Source: Erythrobacter sp.
GTDB lineage: Bacteria; Pseudomonadota; Alphaproteobacteria; Sphingomonadales; Sphingomonadaceae
NCBI GenBank assembly: GCA_025698865.1
Contig: JAILWQ010000004.1
Span: 62,001-126,000, forward strand
Length of the DNA stretch: 64,000 bases
Direction of reading: 5' to 3'
The translations under genes and the position numbers were made by a program. Under the pieces are notes generated by a model. The model made no database searches. It saw only the letters and a list, made by a program, of their open reading frames with translations, and had not been told where the DNA came from. Below are positions 8,687 to 16,793 of the stretch, piece after piece. Position 1 is the stretch's first letter. Each line of letters starts with the position of its first letter.

Positions 8687-10101
8687 ACGTTTCCGCCTCC
8701 TCCATCGCCAATTCGCTGGGCATCGGCAGCGGGGTCGACATGACCGGCCTCGCCACCCAGCTCGCCGAAGCACAGTTCGCCGGACGCAACCAGCGGCTGA
8801 CCGCGCAGTCCGAAACGCTGGAGCGGCGGATATCGCTCGCCGGATCGATCCGTAGCTCGCTCACGACCTTCGCCTCGGCGCTGGGCGACCGGCTGCGGAC
8901 CGGCGATCTCGCGCCGCTGCCGACGATCACCAATTCGGCCGTCGCCGCGGTGTCCAGCCCGATCGGGACGGTCGGCAAGAGCACCTATTCGCTCGAAGTG
9001 ACGAAGCTGGCGAGCAACCAGGTCCTCACCGGCCCCAATTACGCGAGCGCCACCGACACGGTCGGTGCAGGCACTCTCACCTTCCGCTTCGGCCAGACCA
9101 GCGCGTCCAGCTTCACCGAGGATACGGCGAGTACACCGCTCTCGATCGAGATCGCAGCCGGGGCAACGCTGAACGACGTCGTGGCCGCGATCAATGCGAA
9201 GAATGGCGGGCTCAGCGCCTATGTCGCGCAGACCGATGCGGGCGCGCAGCTCGTCATCAAGGGCGCGGACGGCGCGAAGAAGGGCTTCACCATCGAAGCG
9301 GTCGAGGACGGCGCCAATCCGGGCCTCGCGAACCTCGCATGGCAGCCGGGCGGCGATCCGGCGCGCCTGCTGAAAACGTCGGCCGATGCCGAATTCCTGC
9401 TCGACGGGATCGCCCGGCGCAGCAGCTCGAACACGATCGACAACATCGCGCCGGGCCTCTCGCTCTCGCTCACCGGCACCAATGCGGGCGCGCCGGCGAC
9501 CATCGGTTTCAACAACTCGACCGCCGCGCTCACCTCGGCGATGCAGGACATCACCGGTGCGCTGAACGAGATCGTGGCGGACCTGCGCACCGCGACCGAT
9601 CCGATGACCGGCGACCTTGCCCGCGACAGCGGCGCCCGGGCGCTCAAGCGGACTCTCTCGGCCTTGGGCACCACGGTGATCCTGCCCAACGCGCCCGAGG
9701 GTTCGCCGCGCACGCTCGCCGAGCTCGGACTTGCCATTCAACGCGACGGAAGCTTCACCTTCGACAGCGCCCGCATGGCGGAGGTCGTGAACCGCGATCC
9801 GGCGGGTGTGGCGGCGATGTTCACCACGCGCATCGACGGCATCTATTCGACCATCGACCGGATCGCGCGCTCCAGCAGCGCTGCCAGCGATCCCGCCTCG
9901 CTGGCAGGGTCGGTCGCCCGCTACCAGTCGCAGTCGGAGCAGATCCGTAACGATCTCGACAAGCTCGCCGAACAACAGGAAACGCTGCGCGCCAACATGG
10001 TCGCGCGCTTCGCCAAGGCCGACAGCAATGTCGCCGCGTCGAAGTCCACCCTGACCTTCCTCCAGTCGCAGATCGACGCCTGGAACGCCCAGAAAAACTG
10101 A
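8683..10101 (+). CDS. fliD: Flagellar filament cap protein FliD
   Basis: 472 residues. The N-terminus (IANSLGIGSGVDMTGLATQL) and the C-terminal coiled-coil region around residues 410-470 match FliD, the filament capping protein that helps flagellin fold at the tip. The D1-D3 middle part is variable, as usual. It is coupled to flhB by an ATGA overlap, and fliS follows after one base. Confidence 0.9.
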   Translation: MNVSASSIANSLGIGSGVDMTGLATQLAEAQFAGRNQRLTAQSETLERRISLAGSIRSSLTTFASALGDRLRTGDLAPLPTITNSAVAAVSSPIGTVGKSTYSLEVTKLASNQVLTGPNYASATDTVGAGTLTFRFGQTSASSFTEDTASTPLSIEIAAGATLNDVVAAINAKNGGLSAYVAQTDAGAQLVIKGADGAKKGFTIEAVEDGANPGLANLAWQPGGDPARLLKTSADAEFLLDGIARRSSSNTIDNIAPGLSLSLTGTNAGAPATIGFNNSTAALTSAMQDITGALNEIVADLRTATDPMTGDLARDSGARALKRTLSALGTTVILPNAPEGSPRTLAELGLAIQRDGSFTFDSARMAEVVNRDPAGVAAMFTTRIDGIYSTIDRIARSSSAASDPASLAGSVARYQSQSEQIRNDLDKLAEQQETLRANMVARFAKADSNVAASKSTLTFLQSQIDAWNAQKN

Positions 10102-10102
10102 C

Positions 10103-10483
10103 ATGCTGAGCCGTTCCAGACCCAACGAGGCCTATCGCCAGACCAGTTTCGAAGCGCGCCTGCTCGGCAGCTCGCGCGAGGAGCTTGTGCTGTTCTGCCT
10201 CGAAGATTTTCTCGACAATCTGCGCCATCTCGAACTTGCCGACACCCGCGAGGACCGCCAGGCGCGCAGCCGGGCGATCACCCGCTGCGTCACCGCGCTG
10301 ACCGCGCTGGAACTCGGGATCGACCGCAACGCCGAAATGGGCGCGACGCTGGCCCAGTTCTATGGATCGGCGAAGAGCACCCTGCTGGACTCGATCCGCC
10401 AGACCGACACACGCGCGATCGCGGGCCTCAAGACCGATTTCAGCGAGATCGCCGGCGCGTTTCGCGGGGCGCTATACAACTAG
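10103..10483 (+). CDS. fliS: Flagellin chaperone FliS
   Basis: 126 residues, predicted all-helical four-helix bundle, with an N-terminal NEAYRQTSFEA segment resembling the FliS AYxxxxv motif region. FliS binds the C-terminus of flagellin and prevents its polymerisation in the cytoplasm. Position directly after fliD is the classic fliD-fliS pair. Last gene of the rightward fli operon; converges on fliA. Confidence 0.85.
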   Translation: MLSRSRPNEAYRQTSFEARLLGSSREELVLFCLEDFLDNLRHLELADTREDRQARSRAITRCVTALTALELGIDRNAEMGATLAQFYGSAKSTLLDSIRQTDTRAIAGLKTDFSEIAGAFRGALYN

Positions 10484-10492
10484 AGCCTCGCC

Positions 10493-10512
10493 GCGCCTCG
10501 CAGAAGAGGCGC
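10493..10512 (+). terminator. Hairpin after fliS
   Basis: Perfect 7-base stem GCGCCTC (10493-10499) and GAGGCGC (10506-10512) with a six-base loop, ten bases after the fliS stop. There is no T tract after it on this strand, so it is a weak or factor-dependent terminator at best. Confidence 0.4.
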
Positions 10513-10530
10513 ATCACTAATTCAATCGAT

Positions 10531-10576
10531 GAAAAACGCTCGCAAGCCGCGACGCACTGCGTGGCGGCTGCGAGCG
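10531..10576 (-). terminator. Rho-independent terminator of the fliA operon
   Basis: On the minus strand a long hairpin (7 + 6 paired bases, one bulged base, arms at 10537-10550 and 10564-10576) is followed directly by TTTTT (10532-10536). It lies just after the fliA stop and ends the transglycosylase-flhA-fliA operon. Confidence 0.75.
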
Positions 10577-10592
10577 ACCTGAACGCAGCGCC

Positions 10593-11318
10593 TCAATCGG
10601 CTTCGGCGGAGACGAGGCCGAGGCGCAGCTTCTCCAGCGCGCTCGACTTCAGCTGGTGCACGCGCGGCACGCTCACATCGAGGATCGCGGCGATCTCGGT
10701 CAGGTTCAGCTCCTCGAGGAAATGCAGCTGGATGATCAGCTGCAAGCGCTCGGGCAGCGCGGTGATCGCATCGGTCAGCGCTTCCTTGTCGGCCGCTTCG
10801 AGCAGGCGCATCTCGGCATTGGGTTCGTCGCTGACGAAAGCGGAATTGGTATCCGAATAGCATTCCTCGAGATCGACCAGCTTCGTGGCAACCTGCCCCC
10901 TCGCCTTGTGGAATTCGTCGACCGAAATGCCCAGCGCGAAGGCGATTTCCTCGGCACTGGGATCGCGGCCCAGCTCGCGGCGCAATTCGTCCGCGGCCGC
11001 GTCCATCTTGCGGCGCAGTGCGGCCGAACCCCGGACATGATGCGATTGCGAACGCAGCAGGTCGATCATGGCGCCGCGTACCCGGATCTTGGCGTAGGCG
11101 GCAAAGCCGTCCTCGCTCGGCCGCTCGTGCCGCTGTGCGCATTCGGTAAGTGCGATCATCCCCGCCTGAAGCAGGTCGTCGATGTCGAGCGAGGCGCTGC
11201 AGCTGCTCTCGTAATACCAGGCCAGCTTGCGGACCATGGGCAGGAAACGCTCGATCCGCTGGTTGATCTCGGTCGCGTAGGCGCGCTGCGCATTGAAGTT
11301 CGAATGGTCATATTTCAT
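10593..11318 (-). CDS. fliA: Sigma-28 factor FliA
   Basis: 241 residues with sigma-70 family region 2 (around LDIDDLLQAGMIALTECAQR and the following F..YA..RVRGAMIDLLR), region 3 (LGRDPSAEEIAFALGI) and region 4 (LNLTEIAAILDVSVPRVHQL). The RGAM(I/M)D segment is characteristic of FliA/WhiG. It directs RNA polymerase to late flagellar and motility genes. The ATG at 11318 overlaps the flhA stop, and the upstream in-frame extension is not sigma-like. Transcribed from the sigma-54 promoter upstream of the transglycosylase; its antagonist flgM is 3.4 kb away. Confidence 0.93.
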   Translation of the reverse strand: MKYDHSNFNAQRAYATEINQRIERFLPMVRKLAWYYESSCSASLDIDDLLQAGMIALTECAQRHERPSEDGFAAYAKIRVRGAMIDLLRSQSHHVRGSAALRRKMDAAADELRRELGRDPSAEEIAFALGISVDEFHKARGQVATKLVDLEECYSDTNSAFVSDEPNAEMRLLEAADKEALTDAITALPERLQLIIQLHFLEELNLTEIAAILDVSVPRVHQLKSSALEKLRLGLVSAEAD

Positions 11319-13417
11319 GCTGCAAGGGCCTCCGTTGAATGGCCGAGTTGTGCAGGGTTTCCGTAGTTTTCGTCGCCGACCACCGAGATCACCTCGATCG
11401 GCTGGGCGGCGGGCAATTCGCTGATCGAAAGCACCAGGCATTGCGGCGCGCGCAGGCGCAGCAGCGCGGCAAGCGCGCGGCGGGCGCGCGGCTGGACGAT
11501 CAGGGCAGGCCGGGTCGCGGCCGGATCGCGCTGGGCGACGATCGCGGCGATGCGCTCGCCGATCGAGCGGGCGAGGTCGGGTTCGATCACGATCTCGCCC
11601 GAGGCCGGGTCCTGAAGACCGCCGACCACCATCTCCTCGAGCTGGGCGGCGAGCGTGATGACCGGCAACTTGGCGTTGGGCGGGCAGAGTTCGGCGACCA
11701 TCATCGAGCCGAGATCGGCGCGGATGATGTCGATCAAGCGCTCGTGTTCCGCCGTCTGCTGGGCGGCGAGCGATATGCTCGAGAACACGCGCAAGGCGTG
11801 GCGAAGCGAGATTCCGTCGGCCAGCAGCGCCTTCAGCAGGCGGGTCACGGCCGCGAGAGTGAGCGGCTGCGGTGTGATCGTGTCGATCAGCTGGCCATGA
11901 CGGCCGCGCAGATGATCGATGAGGTCACGGACCTGGTCCGGACCCAGCAGGTCCTGCGCCCGCGCGCCGAGCAGCTGGTGGATCTGGGTGGCGATCACGC
12001 TTTCCGGATCGACCGCGAGATAGCCCTCGGCCACCGCGAGGTCGCGCGCGCCGGGTTCGATCCACAGCGCCGGGCAGCCGAAGCTCGGATCGACCGTCGC
12101 CTCGCCCTGAACCGCGTTCGAGCGCATGACCTCGCCGGTATCGATGGCGAGCAGATGGCCCGGCTTCAATTTGCCGCCGCCGATCGTCGCCCCGCCCAGC
12201 GTGATGCGATAGCCGTCGGGCTCGACCTCGAAACTGTCCTCGATACGGAACTGGGGCACGATGAAGCCGAAGCTCTGGCACATCTGCTTGCGCAGTCCGG
12301 TGAGGCGGCCGACCAGCGTCGCGCCGTGTTTCTCGTCGGTGAGGTGGATGAGGCCGTAGCCGAGCTGGATCGTCACCAGCGTCTGGTCGGTCACGTCCTC
12401 GATCCCGATATGCGAGGGATCGGGCGCTGCCACCGGCTCGGGTGTCTCGACGGCGACCTGCTGACGCTTGCGCAGACTGTGCCACAGCCAGAACGCGCCG
12501 GCCGCCAGCGGCAGGATGATCGATTGCGGCATCGCCGGGATGCAGCCGATGACGAGCAGGATACAGGCGACCGGCAACCAGATCTTGGGATCGGCGAGCT
12601 GGCCGCCGATCTGGCCGGTGAGGTCGCGCGCGTCCGAAACGCGGGTGACGATCACTGCCGCCGCGATCGAGAGCAGCAGCGCCGGGACCGAAGCGACCAG
12701 GGCGTCGCCCACCGCGAGCGTGACGTAGAATTCCGCCGCCTCACCGATCGACAGGCCATGCGAGGAGATGCCGAGCACCAGCCCCGCGATCACGTTGATC
12801 AGCAGGATCAGCAGCGCGGCGACCGCATCGCCCTTCACGAACTTGCTGGCACCGTCCATCGAGCCGTAGAAATCGGCCTCGGTGGCAATCTCGACCCGGC
12901 GCGCCTTGGCCTCGTCCGCCGTGAGGAGCCCGGCGGCAAGGTCGGCATCGATCGCCATCTGCTTGCCCGGCAACGCGTCGAGGGTGAAGCGCGCCGAAAC
13001 CTCGGACACGCGGCCCGCGCCCTTGGTGACGACCATCAGATTGATGATCATCAGGATCAGGAAGACGAAGATGCCGACGGCGAAATTGCCGCCGATGAGG
13101 AAGGCGCCGAACGCCTCGATCACCTTGCCCGCCGCCTCGCCGCCCTCGTGCCCGTTCAGGAGCACGATACGGGTCGAGGCGACGTTGAGCGCCAGGCGCA
13201 GCAGCGTCGCGAACAGCAGGACCGAGGGGAAGGAGGAGAAGTCGAGCGGCTTCTTGGCGTTCATCGCCGCCATCAGGACCGACACCGACAGCGCGATGTT
13301 CATCACGAAGAAGACATCGAGCAGCATCGCCGGGATCGGCATGACCATCAGCAGGATGATCGTGAGAATGCCGATCGGCAGGGCGAGCCCCGGATTGAGA
13401 TACTGGCGCGCGGTCAC
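11315..13417 (-). CDS. flhA: Flagellar export gate protein FlhA
   Basis: 700 residues. Eight membrane helices in the first half (about residues 10-330), including the conserved FHIPEP-family region around VTKGAGRVSEVSARFTLDAL and GKQMAIDADL, then a large cytoplasmic domain that docks chaperone-substrate complexes. FlhA forms the nonameric ring of the export gate and couples proton flow to export. GTG start, overlapping the stop of the upstream transglycosylase gene (GTGA); the stop overlaps the fliA ATG. Confidence 0.95.
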   Translation of the reverse strand: MTARQYLNPGLALPIGILTIILLMVMPIPAMLLDVFFVMNIALSVSVLMAAMNAKKPLDFSSFPSVLLFATLLRLALNVASTRIVLLNGHEGGEAAGKVIEAFGAFLIGGNFAVGIFVFLILMIINLMVVTKGAGRVSEVSARFTLDALPGKQMAIDADLAAGLLTADEAKARRVEIATEADFYGSMDGASKFVKGDAVAALLILLINVIAGLVLGISSHGLSIGEAAEFYVTLAVGDALVASVPALLLSIAAAVIVTRVSDARDLTGQIGGQLADPKIWLPVACILLVIGCIPAMPQSIILPLAAGAFWLWHSLRKRQQVAVETPEPVAAPDPSHIGIEDVTDQTLVTIQLGYGLIHLTDEKHGATLVGRLTGLRKQMCQSFGFIVPQFRIEDSFEVEPDGYRITLGGATIGGGKLKPGHLLAIDTGEVMRSNAVQGEATVDPSFGCPALWIEPGARDLAVAEGYLAVDPESVIATQIHQLLGARAQDLLGPDQVRDLIDHLRGRHGQLIDTITPQPLTLAAVTRLLKALLADGISLRHALRVFSSISLAAQQTAEHERLIDIIRADLGSMMVAELCPPNAKLPVITLAAQLEEMVVGGLQDPASGEIVIEPDLARSIGERIAAIVAQRDPAATRPALIVQPRARRALAALLRLRAPQCLVLSISELPAAQPIEVISVVGDENYGNPAQLGHSTEALAA

Positions 13418-14271
13418 AGGCCGAACGCCCTGAACTTGCTATAGGCGGCGCTGATATTGGCACCGGCGCGATTGCCGCCGCCGCTGCCATCCCCGAAGGT
13501 CGAGCGCAGCGTGTCTGCCATGGAGGGACGCGCGCCTGCCCCGCCCATCGCCGCGGGCGCCGGGGCTCCGCTGCCGGCAAAGGAGGCGCGCTGCATCGTC
13601 CGTTGTCCGGCGAGCCCGGCAAATTCGTGCTGGATGCCGCCCATCCCGCCCATCGGCATCGAGGTGTCACCATATGCGCGTGCGACCTTGCCGCGCATCA
13701 ACTCCATTACCTCCCCGACCGAGCGCGAGGACCCGCCGTCGAAGAAGATGGCCCGGTTGGACCGTGCCGCCTGCGGCATCAGCGCCGCGGCGGACTGGTC
13801 GGGATTGCTGCCGAGCGCGCCGAGGAATTGCTGGGCGCCGCCGAGGCCGAGGAAGTGGGCGAGATAGAGCTCGGCAGGCTCGGGCTCGCGCCCCAGCGTG
13901 TTGCGCAGGCCTTCGGCGTTCTCGCGCGTGAGCTCGGCCGCCATGAGCGACGAGGCGTCCGCATCGTAGCGCAGGGCCAGCAACTGGCCGCGCGTGGTAG
14001 CATCGGAAACCCGGCCGCCCGATCCGATCGCGGCGTCGGCCCAGTCCATGCCGTGCTTGGCGCCGTGGCGGTCGAGCGTGCGCAGCCAGGTGGAATCGAT
14101 GAACTGATAGAGGCCGGTCGCGCTGGAAGTGCGCGCCTTGGCGCTCGGGTCGAGCCCGGATTCGAGCCGCGCCTGCGCCAGCAGATAGTCGAAATCGACA
14201 CCTGTCCGCGTCGCGGCACGGGCGATGGCGCCCCGCACATCGGCGGTCTGGACGGGATTGATGGTAGGCAC
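13414..14271 (-). CDS. Flagellar lytic transglycosylase (SltF-like)
   Basis: 285 residues. Residues about 15-110 form an SLT-type lysozyme-like domain with catalytic Glu37 in ARLESGLDP and the SSATGLYQFI block, followed by a Gly/Ala/Ser-rich C-terminus. It should cut peptidoglycan to let the rod pass. FlgJ in this locus is only the rod-binding half, so this protein supplies the missing enzymatic half, as SltF does in Rhodobacter. No Sec signal peptide is visible; the protein may leave through the flagellar export gate. GTG start with GGAGG four bases upstream. First gene of the sigma-54 driven operon with flhA and fliA. Confidence 0.8.
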   Translation of the reverse strand: MPTINPVQTADVRGAIARAATRTGVDFDYLLAQARLESGLDPSAKARTSSATGLYQFIDSTWLRTLDRHGAKHGMDWADAAIGSGGRVSDATTRGQLLALRYDADASSLMAAELTRENAEGLRNTLGREPEPAELYLAHFLGLGGAQQFLGALGSNPDQSAAALMPQAARSNRAIFFDGGSSRSVGEVMELMRGKVARAYGDTSMPMGGMGGIQHEFAGLAGQRTMQRASFAGSGAPAPAAMGGAGARPSMADTLRSTFGDGSGGGNRAGANISAAYSKFRAFGL

Positions 14272-14303
14272 GGATCCTCCGGGAAACTTGTCCCCGGGTG
14301 TTC

Positions 14304-14319
14304 AGCAAGATGCGTGCCA
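14304..14319 (-). promoter_or_regulatory. Sigma-54 promoter of the transglycosylase-flhA-fliA operon
   Basis: On the minus strand: TGGCACG (14319-14313), four bases, TTGCT (14308-14304), a perfect match to the RpoN consensus. It lies 33 bases before the GTG start. It places FliA under sigma-54 control. Confidence 0.85.
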
Positions 14320-14351
14320 AAAACTCCGCTTCGGGAGCGAACGCGCCAGCC

Positions 14352-14687
14352 TCAGGCGAGCGCGACGTTCATGTTCTGCCGCGGCATCGCCGAATAGGGC
14401 GCGCCGCTGCCGGTGAACGCACTGAGGCGGTTCTGGACATTGGTGGCGATCAAATTGCGCAAACGGCGGTTGATTTCGTTCAAACGGCGCACCGCGTCGA
14501 GCACGCCCAGGCATTCCTCGTCCAAGCTGCTCTGCTCGACCGCTTCCAGCCGGGTGCACAGGTCGAGCTTGCCCTGCGTGCAATTGACGATGCGGTCGAG
14601 ATCGAGAGCGGCAAGCGCCTGCCGCTCGCCCTGCAAAAGCGCGAGCATCTGTTGCAGGGTGGCCAGGGTTTCCTGGGTGCGGGTCAT
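14352..14687 (-). CDS. flgN: FlgN-like flagellar export chaperone
   Basis: 111 residues, helical and Leu/Gln-rich, beginning MTRTQETLATLQQMLALL. Size, helical nature and position directly after flgM (TGATG overlap) fit FlgN, the chaperone for the hook-filament junction proteins FlgK and FlgL. Primary-sequence conservation is low, so context carries most of the weight. A longer upstream in-frame extension overlaps flgM and is not likely. Confidence 0.7.
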   Translation of the reverse strand: MTRTQETLATLQQMLALLQGERQALAALDLDRIVNCTQGKLDLCTRLEAVEQSSLDEECLGVLDAVRRLNEINRRLRNLIATNVQNRLSAFTGSGAPYSAMPRQNMNVALA

Positions 14688-14971
14688 CAAGAGACCTTTC
14701 CGTAGAGGCTCGACGCGATGAAGGCGTCGGCGATCTTTGCGGGGATGAGCGGATACTTGCCGTCCTGCAGCGCCTTGCGGATCTCGGCCACGCGGTCCTG
14801 ATCGACCGGGACCTGCCGTCCGGCGGCAAGCGGCGAGGAAGCGATGGGGGCTTCGGACTGGCGCGTTTCGGCGGCGACCTTCTGCGTCGCTGCGACCTTC
14901 TCGGCTGCTGTCGCGACAGCCTTCGGCCCCCGCGCAGTTCCTCCGAAATCCGGCAATCCGATAATACGCAT
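14687..14971 (-). CDS. flgM: Anti-sigma-28 factor FlgM
   Basis: 94 residues. A disordered Ala/Lys/Glu-rich N-terminal half is followed by the FlgM domain: VDQDRVAEIRKALQDGKYPL, then the I..KIADAFIAS helix. FlgM holds FliA inactive until the hook is complete and is then exported. It lies in the order flgA-flgM-flgN as in enterobacteria. No clear promoter of its own was seen; a TAAAGCC/GCCGTT pair upstream loosely resembles a sigma-28 promoter but its spacing is off by one. Confidence 0.85.
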   Translation of the reverse strand: MRIIGLPDFGGTARGPKAVATAAEKVAATQKVAAETRQSEAPIASSPLAAGRQVPVDQDRVAEIRKALQDGKYPLIPAKIADAFIASSLYGKVS

Positions 14972-15032
14972 CGTTTCGCTCCACTATCTGGTCGGTAAGC
15001 AGAACGGCGGTCGATGCGCGGCTTTAACCCCC

Positions 15033-15060
15033 CGGCAACACAATTTGCCGGTTACGGCAA
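15033..15060. promoter_or_regulatory. Inverted repeats at the flgA-flgM boundary (candidate activator site)
   Basis: CGGCAA (15033-15038), TTGCCG (15045-15050) and CGGCAA (15055-15060). The last two form a perfect inverted repeat with a GTTA spacer, overlapping the flgA stop. The same arms with a CTTAC spacer lie upstream of the flgB sigma-54 promoter. A FlbD-type enhancer-binding protein is the likely reader by analogy with Caulobacter ftr sites; this is inference. Confidence 0.5.
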
Positions 15061-15594
15061 ATCGATGCCGACCTGACCGGGCCGGATCACCACCGCACGC
15101 AGCGTTTCGGTGCGCTCGCCGCTTGCGCGGACCTTGATCCACTGCCCCTGCGCGCCGTCCTCGACGGCAGAGCCTTGCCGGGTCAGGGAGAAGCCCTTGC
15201 CGCGCATCACAATGCTGACATTCTCACCGCGCCGGACGATCGCCGGGCCCATCTGGGCGGGCTGGGCCGGACTGGCGGCAAGGGCGCTGCTGCGCGCTCC
15301 GCCGTCGACGGCGACGTAGATCTTCCAGCCCGCCACGGGGCAGGCGACCTGCACCGAACGCTGGTCACGGCCGAACCATTGCAGGTCGAGCGGCGCCTGA
15401 CAGTCGGTGAGACGCAGGCGCCGGTCGACGGGGAGCTTGGCCCCGCCCGGCTCGCCGACGCCGGCACCGGTGAAATCGGCGACCGCGCGGTCGATGACGG
15501 AAAGCTCCATCGGTGCCGCCGCGAAGGCGGTGGTGGCCAGGCCGAGTGCAAGGCCCGGGAGAATAATCGATCCGAGTAGGGTTCGCTGCGTCAT
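15052..15594 (-). CDS. flgA: Flagellar P-ring chaperone FlgA
   Basis: 180 residues: an N-terminal signal peptide (to about residue 26, ending in TTAFA) and a C-terminal SAF/FlgA domain with the segment RRGENVSIVMRGKGFSL. FlgA is a periplasmic chaperone needed for FlgI polymerisation into the P ring. A perfect sigma-54 promoter lies upstream at 15656-15671. Downstream are flgM and flgN. Confidence 0.85.
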   Translation of the reverse strand: MTQRTLLGSIILPGLALGLATTAFAAAPMELSVIDRAVADFTGAGVGEPGGAKLPVDRRLRLTDCQAPLDLQWFGRDQRSVQVACPVAGWKIYVAVDGGARSSALAASPAQPAQMGPAIVRRGENVSIVMRGKGFSLTRQGSAVEDGAQGQWIKVRASGERTETLRAVVIRPGQVGIDLP

Positions 15595-15649
15595 TGGCTA
15601 CGGCTCCGCATTGTCTGACAGGCCCGCGATGGGGCGCATTTATATCAGA

Positions 15650-16072
15650 CTACTTTGCAAGGTCCGTGCCATCCTCTCCGCTACGCAGGTAATCGACCGC
15701 GACGACGGTCTGGTCGGCGGCGCCTTTGGCGACCATCAGGCGCGCCTCGACCCCGGCCCCCTCGGCTTCTTCCAACAGGCGATCGCCTTCGGCCAGAGCG
15801 GCCGCGCGCGCACCGGCGCGGTATTCGATGGAGATCGTCGCAACCTGCCGCCGGTCGGTCACCGTGTCGCGCAGCCAGTCGGAGATATTCTCGCCGCGAG
15901 CGGGATTGTGGACGGCGAGCGCCGAGGTGCTTTCAGCCGCCGCACGCTTCTCGCTGGCGACGGGTGCCGGGCGTTCGGACGGTTCGACCGCTGCCTGGGC
16001 GGTGATCAGGAACAGGATCAGGGCGAGGTCCGCCGTGATGGTCTGCCACCCCGATGTCGCGCGCAGGATCAT
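15650..16072 (-). CDS. Small MotB-like single-span protein without a clear OmpA domain
   Basis: 140 residues. The N-terminus reads SGWQTITADLALILFLITAQ, one membrane span with Trp9 and Asp15 spaced as in MotB/PomB stator subunits (Trp, then AD six residues on). The C-terminal part (about 85-135) has an Arg-Ala-rich helix followed by a strand, which could be a degenerate OmpA-like fold, but the peptidoglycan-binding motif of MotB is not visible. It overlaps the upstream MotA-like gene by four bases, so the two form a pair. No known name; function is unknown. The flgA promoter lies inside its 3' end. Confidence 0.65.
   Translation of the reverse strand: MILRATSGWQTITADLALILFLITAQAAVEPSERPAPVASEKRAAAESTSALAVHNPARGENISDWLRDTVTDRRQVATISIEYRAGARAAALAEGDRLLEEAEGAGVEARLMVAKGAADQTVVAVDYLRSGEDGTDLAK
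15656..15671 (-). promoter_or_regulatory. Sigma-54 promoter of flgA
   Basis: On the minus strand: TGGCACG (15671-15665), four bases, TTGCA (15660-15656), an exact RpoN consensus. It lies within the 3' end of the MotB-like gene and 62 bases before the flgA ATG, so flgA-flgM-flgN can be transcribed separately from the stator-like pair. Confidence 0.85.
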
Positions 16073-16725
16073 GCCGCTTCCCGCTCGCCATCGGTGTGCG
16101 GCGGGGCGACGCCCGTCTGCCGGATGCCCTGTTCGAGCCAGGCGAGCACCTCGTCCCGGTCCTGCTCCTCCCGGCGCGAACGGCGCGCGATCGCGCTGCC
16201 GAGTGGGGCGAAGATGAAGTTCGCCGCGACGAGGCCATACAGCGTCGTGATGACGGCCATCGCGATCGCGCCGACGAGGCTGTTGTCCTGCCCGCCAGAG
16301 CCGGGCGCCTGCGCCAGCGCGACCAGCGTGCCGGCAAGCCCGAAGACTGGGGCGAGCTCGGCTGCGCTCTCGAACACCCGCACCGCGGTCTGCGAATGGG
16401 TCAGCCGGGCGAGCTTGAACTTCGCGTGCTCGCCATGGAGCGACTGGATCGAGCGCTGGTTGATGATGAGATCGGAAAGACTGTCGAACTCGTTGTCCCC
16501 GAAATGGCGCGGCTCGGCCCTGATGAACCCGTCATTGGCGATCTCGCGGATCTGCACCGCGAGTTCGGCCTTGGCCTGCGGCACGTCGAACGGCTTGTCG
16601 AACAGGTTGCGCAGACCCGCCAGCGCGATGCGGCTGTCCGCGATCCCGCAACGCAGCACGGTCGCCGCGAGCGTTCCGAACAGGACGATGGCGATCGCAT
16701 TAGGATCGAACCAGGTTTGCAACAT
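16069..16725 (-). CDS. MotA/TolQ/ExbB-family proton channel protein
   Basis: 218 residues from the ATG at 16725. About three membrane spans: near residues 8-26, 120-140 and 150-175. The second carries ELAPVFGLAGTL, resembling the conserved Pro segment of MotA/PomA, and the third carries AVITTLYGLVAANFIFAPL, closer to PomA/MotA than to ExbB. Such proteins form proton or sodium channels with an Asp-bearing partner, here the overlapping 140-residue gene. The real MotA and MotB are encoded at 24.7-26.4 kb, so this is a second pair. I prefer the ATG with GGAG about 11 bases upstream; a GTG at 16749 is possible. Divergent from flgB. Confidence 0.75.
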   Translation of the reverse strand: MLQTWFDPNAIAIVLFGTLAATVLRCGIADSRIALAGLRNLFDKPFDVPQAKAELAVQIREIANDGFIRAEPRHFGDNEFDSLSDLIINQRSIQSLHGEHAKFKLARLTHSQTAVRVFESAAELAPVFGLAGTLVALAQAPGSGGQDNSLVGAIAMAVITTLYGLVAANFIFAPLGSAIARRSRREEQDRDEVLAWLEQGIRQTGVAPPHTDGEREAA

Positions 16726-16793
16726 GGGGGCAGCTACTCCTTGCCCCACGAAGAACGGCGCGCGGCAGCACAGATTTATCCGGTGGCCGAACT

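Noticed and set aside
11339-13444. Long open frame antisense to flhA
   Set aside because: High GC makes long stop-free frames on the opposite strand of real genes; composition is Arg/Asp/Gln-rich and no family is visible, while flhA is certain.
15001-15027. Sigma-28-like promoter upstream of flgM
   Set aside because: TAAAGCC and GCCGTT are one base too close and the -10 is poor; flgM can be read from the flgA promoter.
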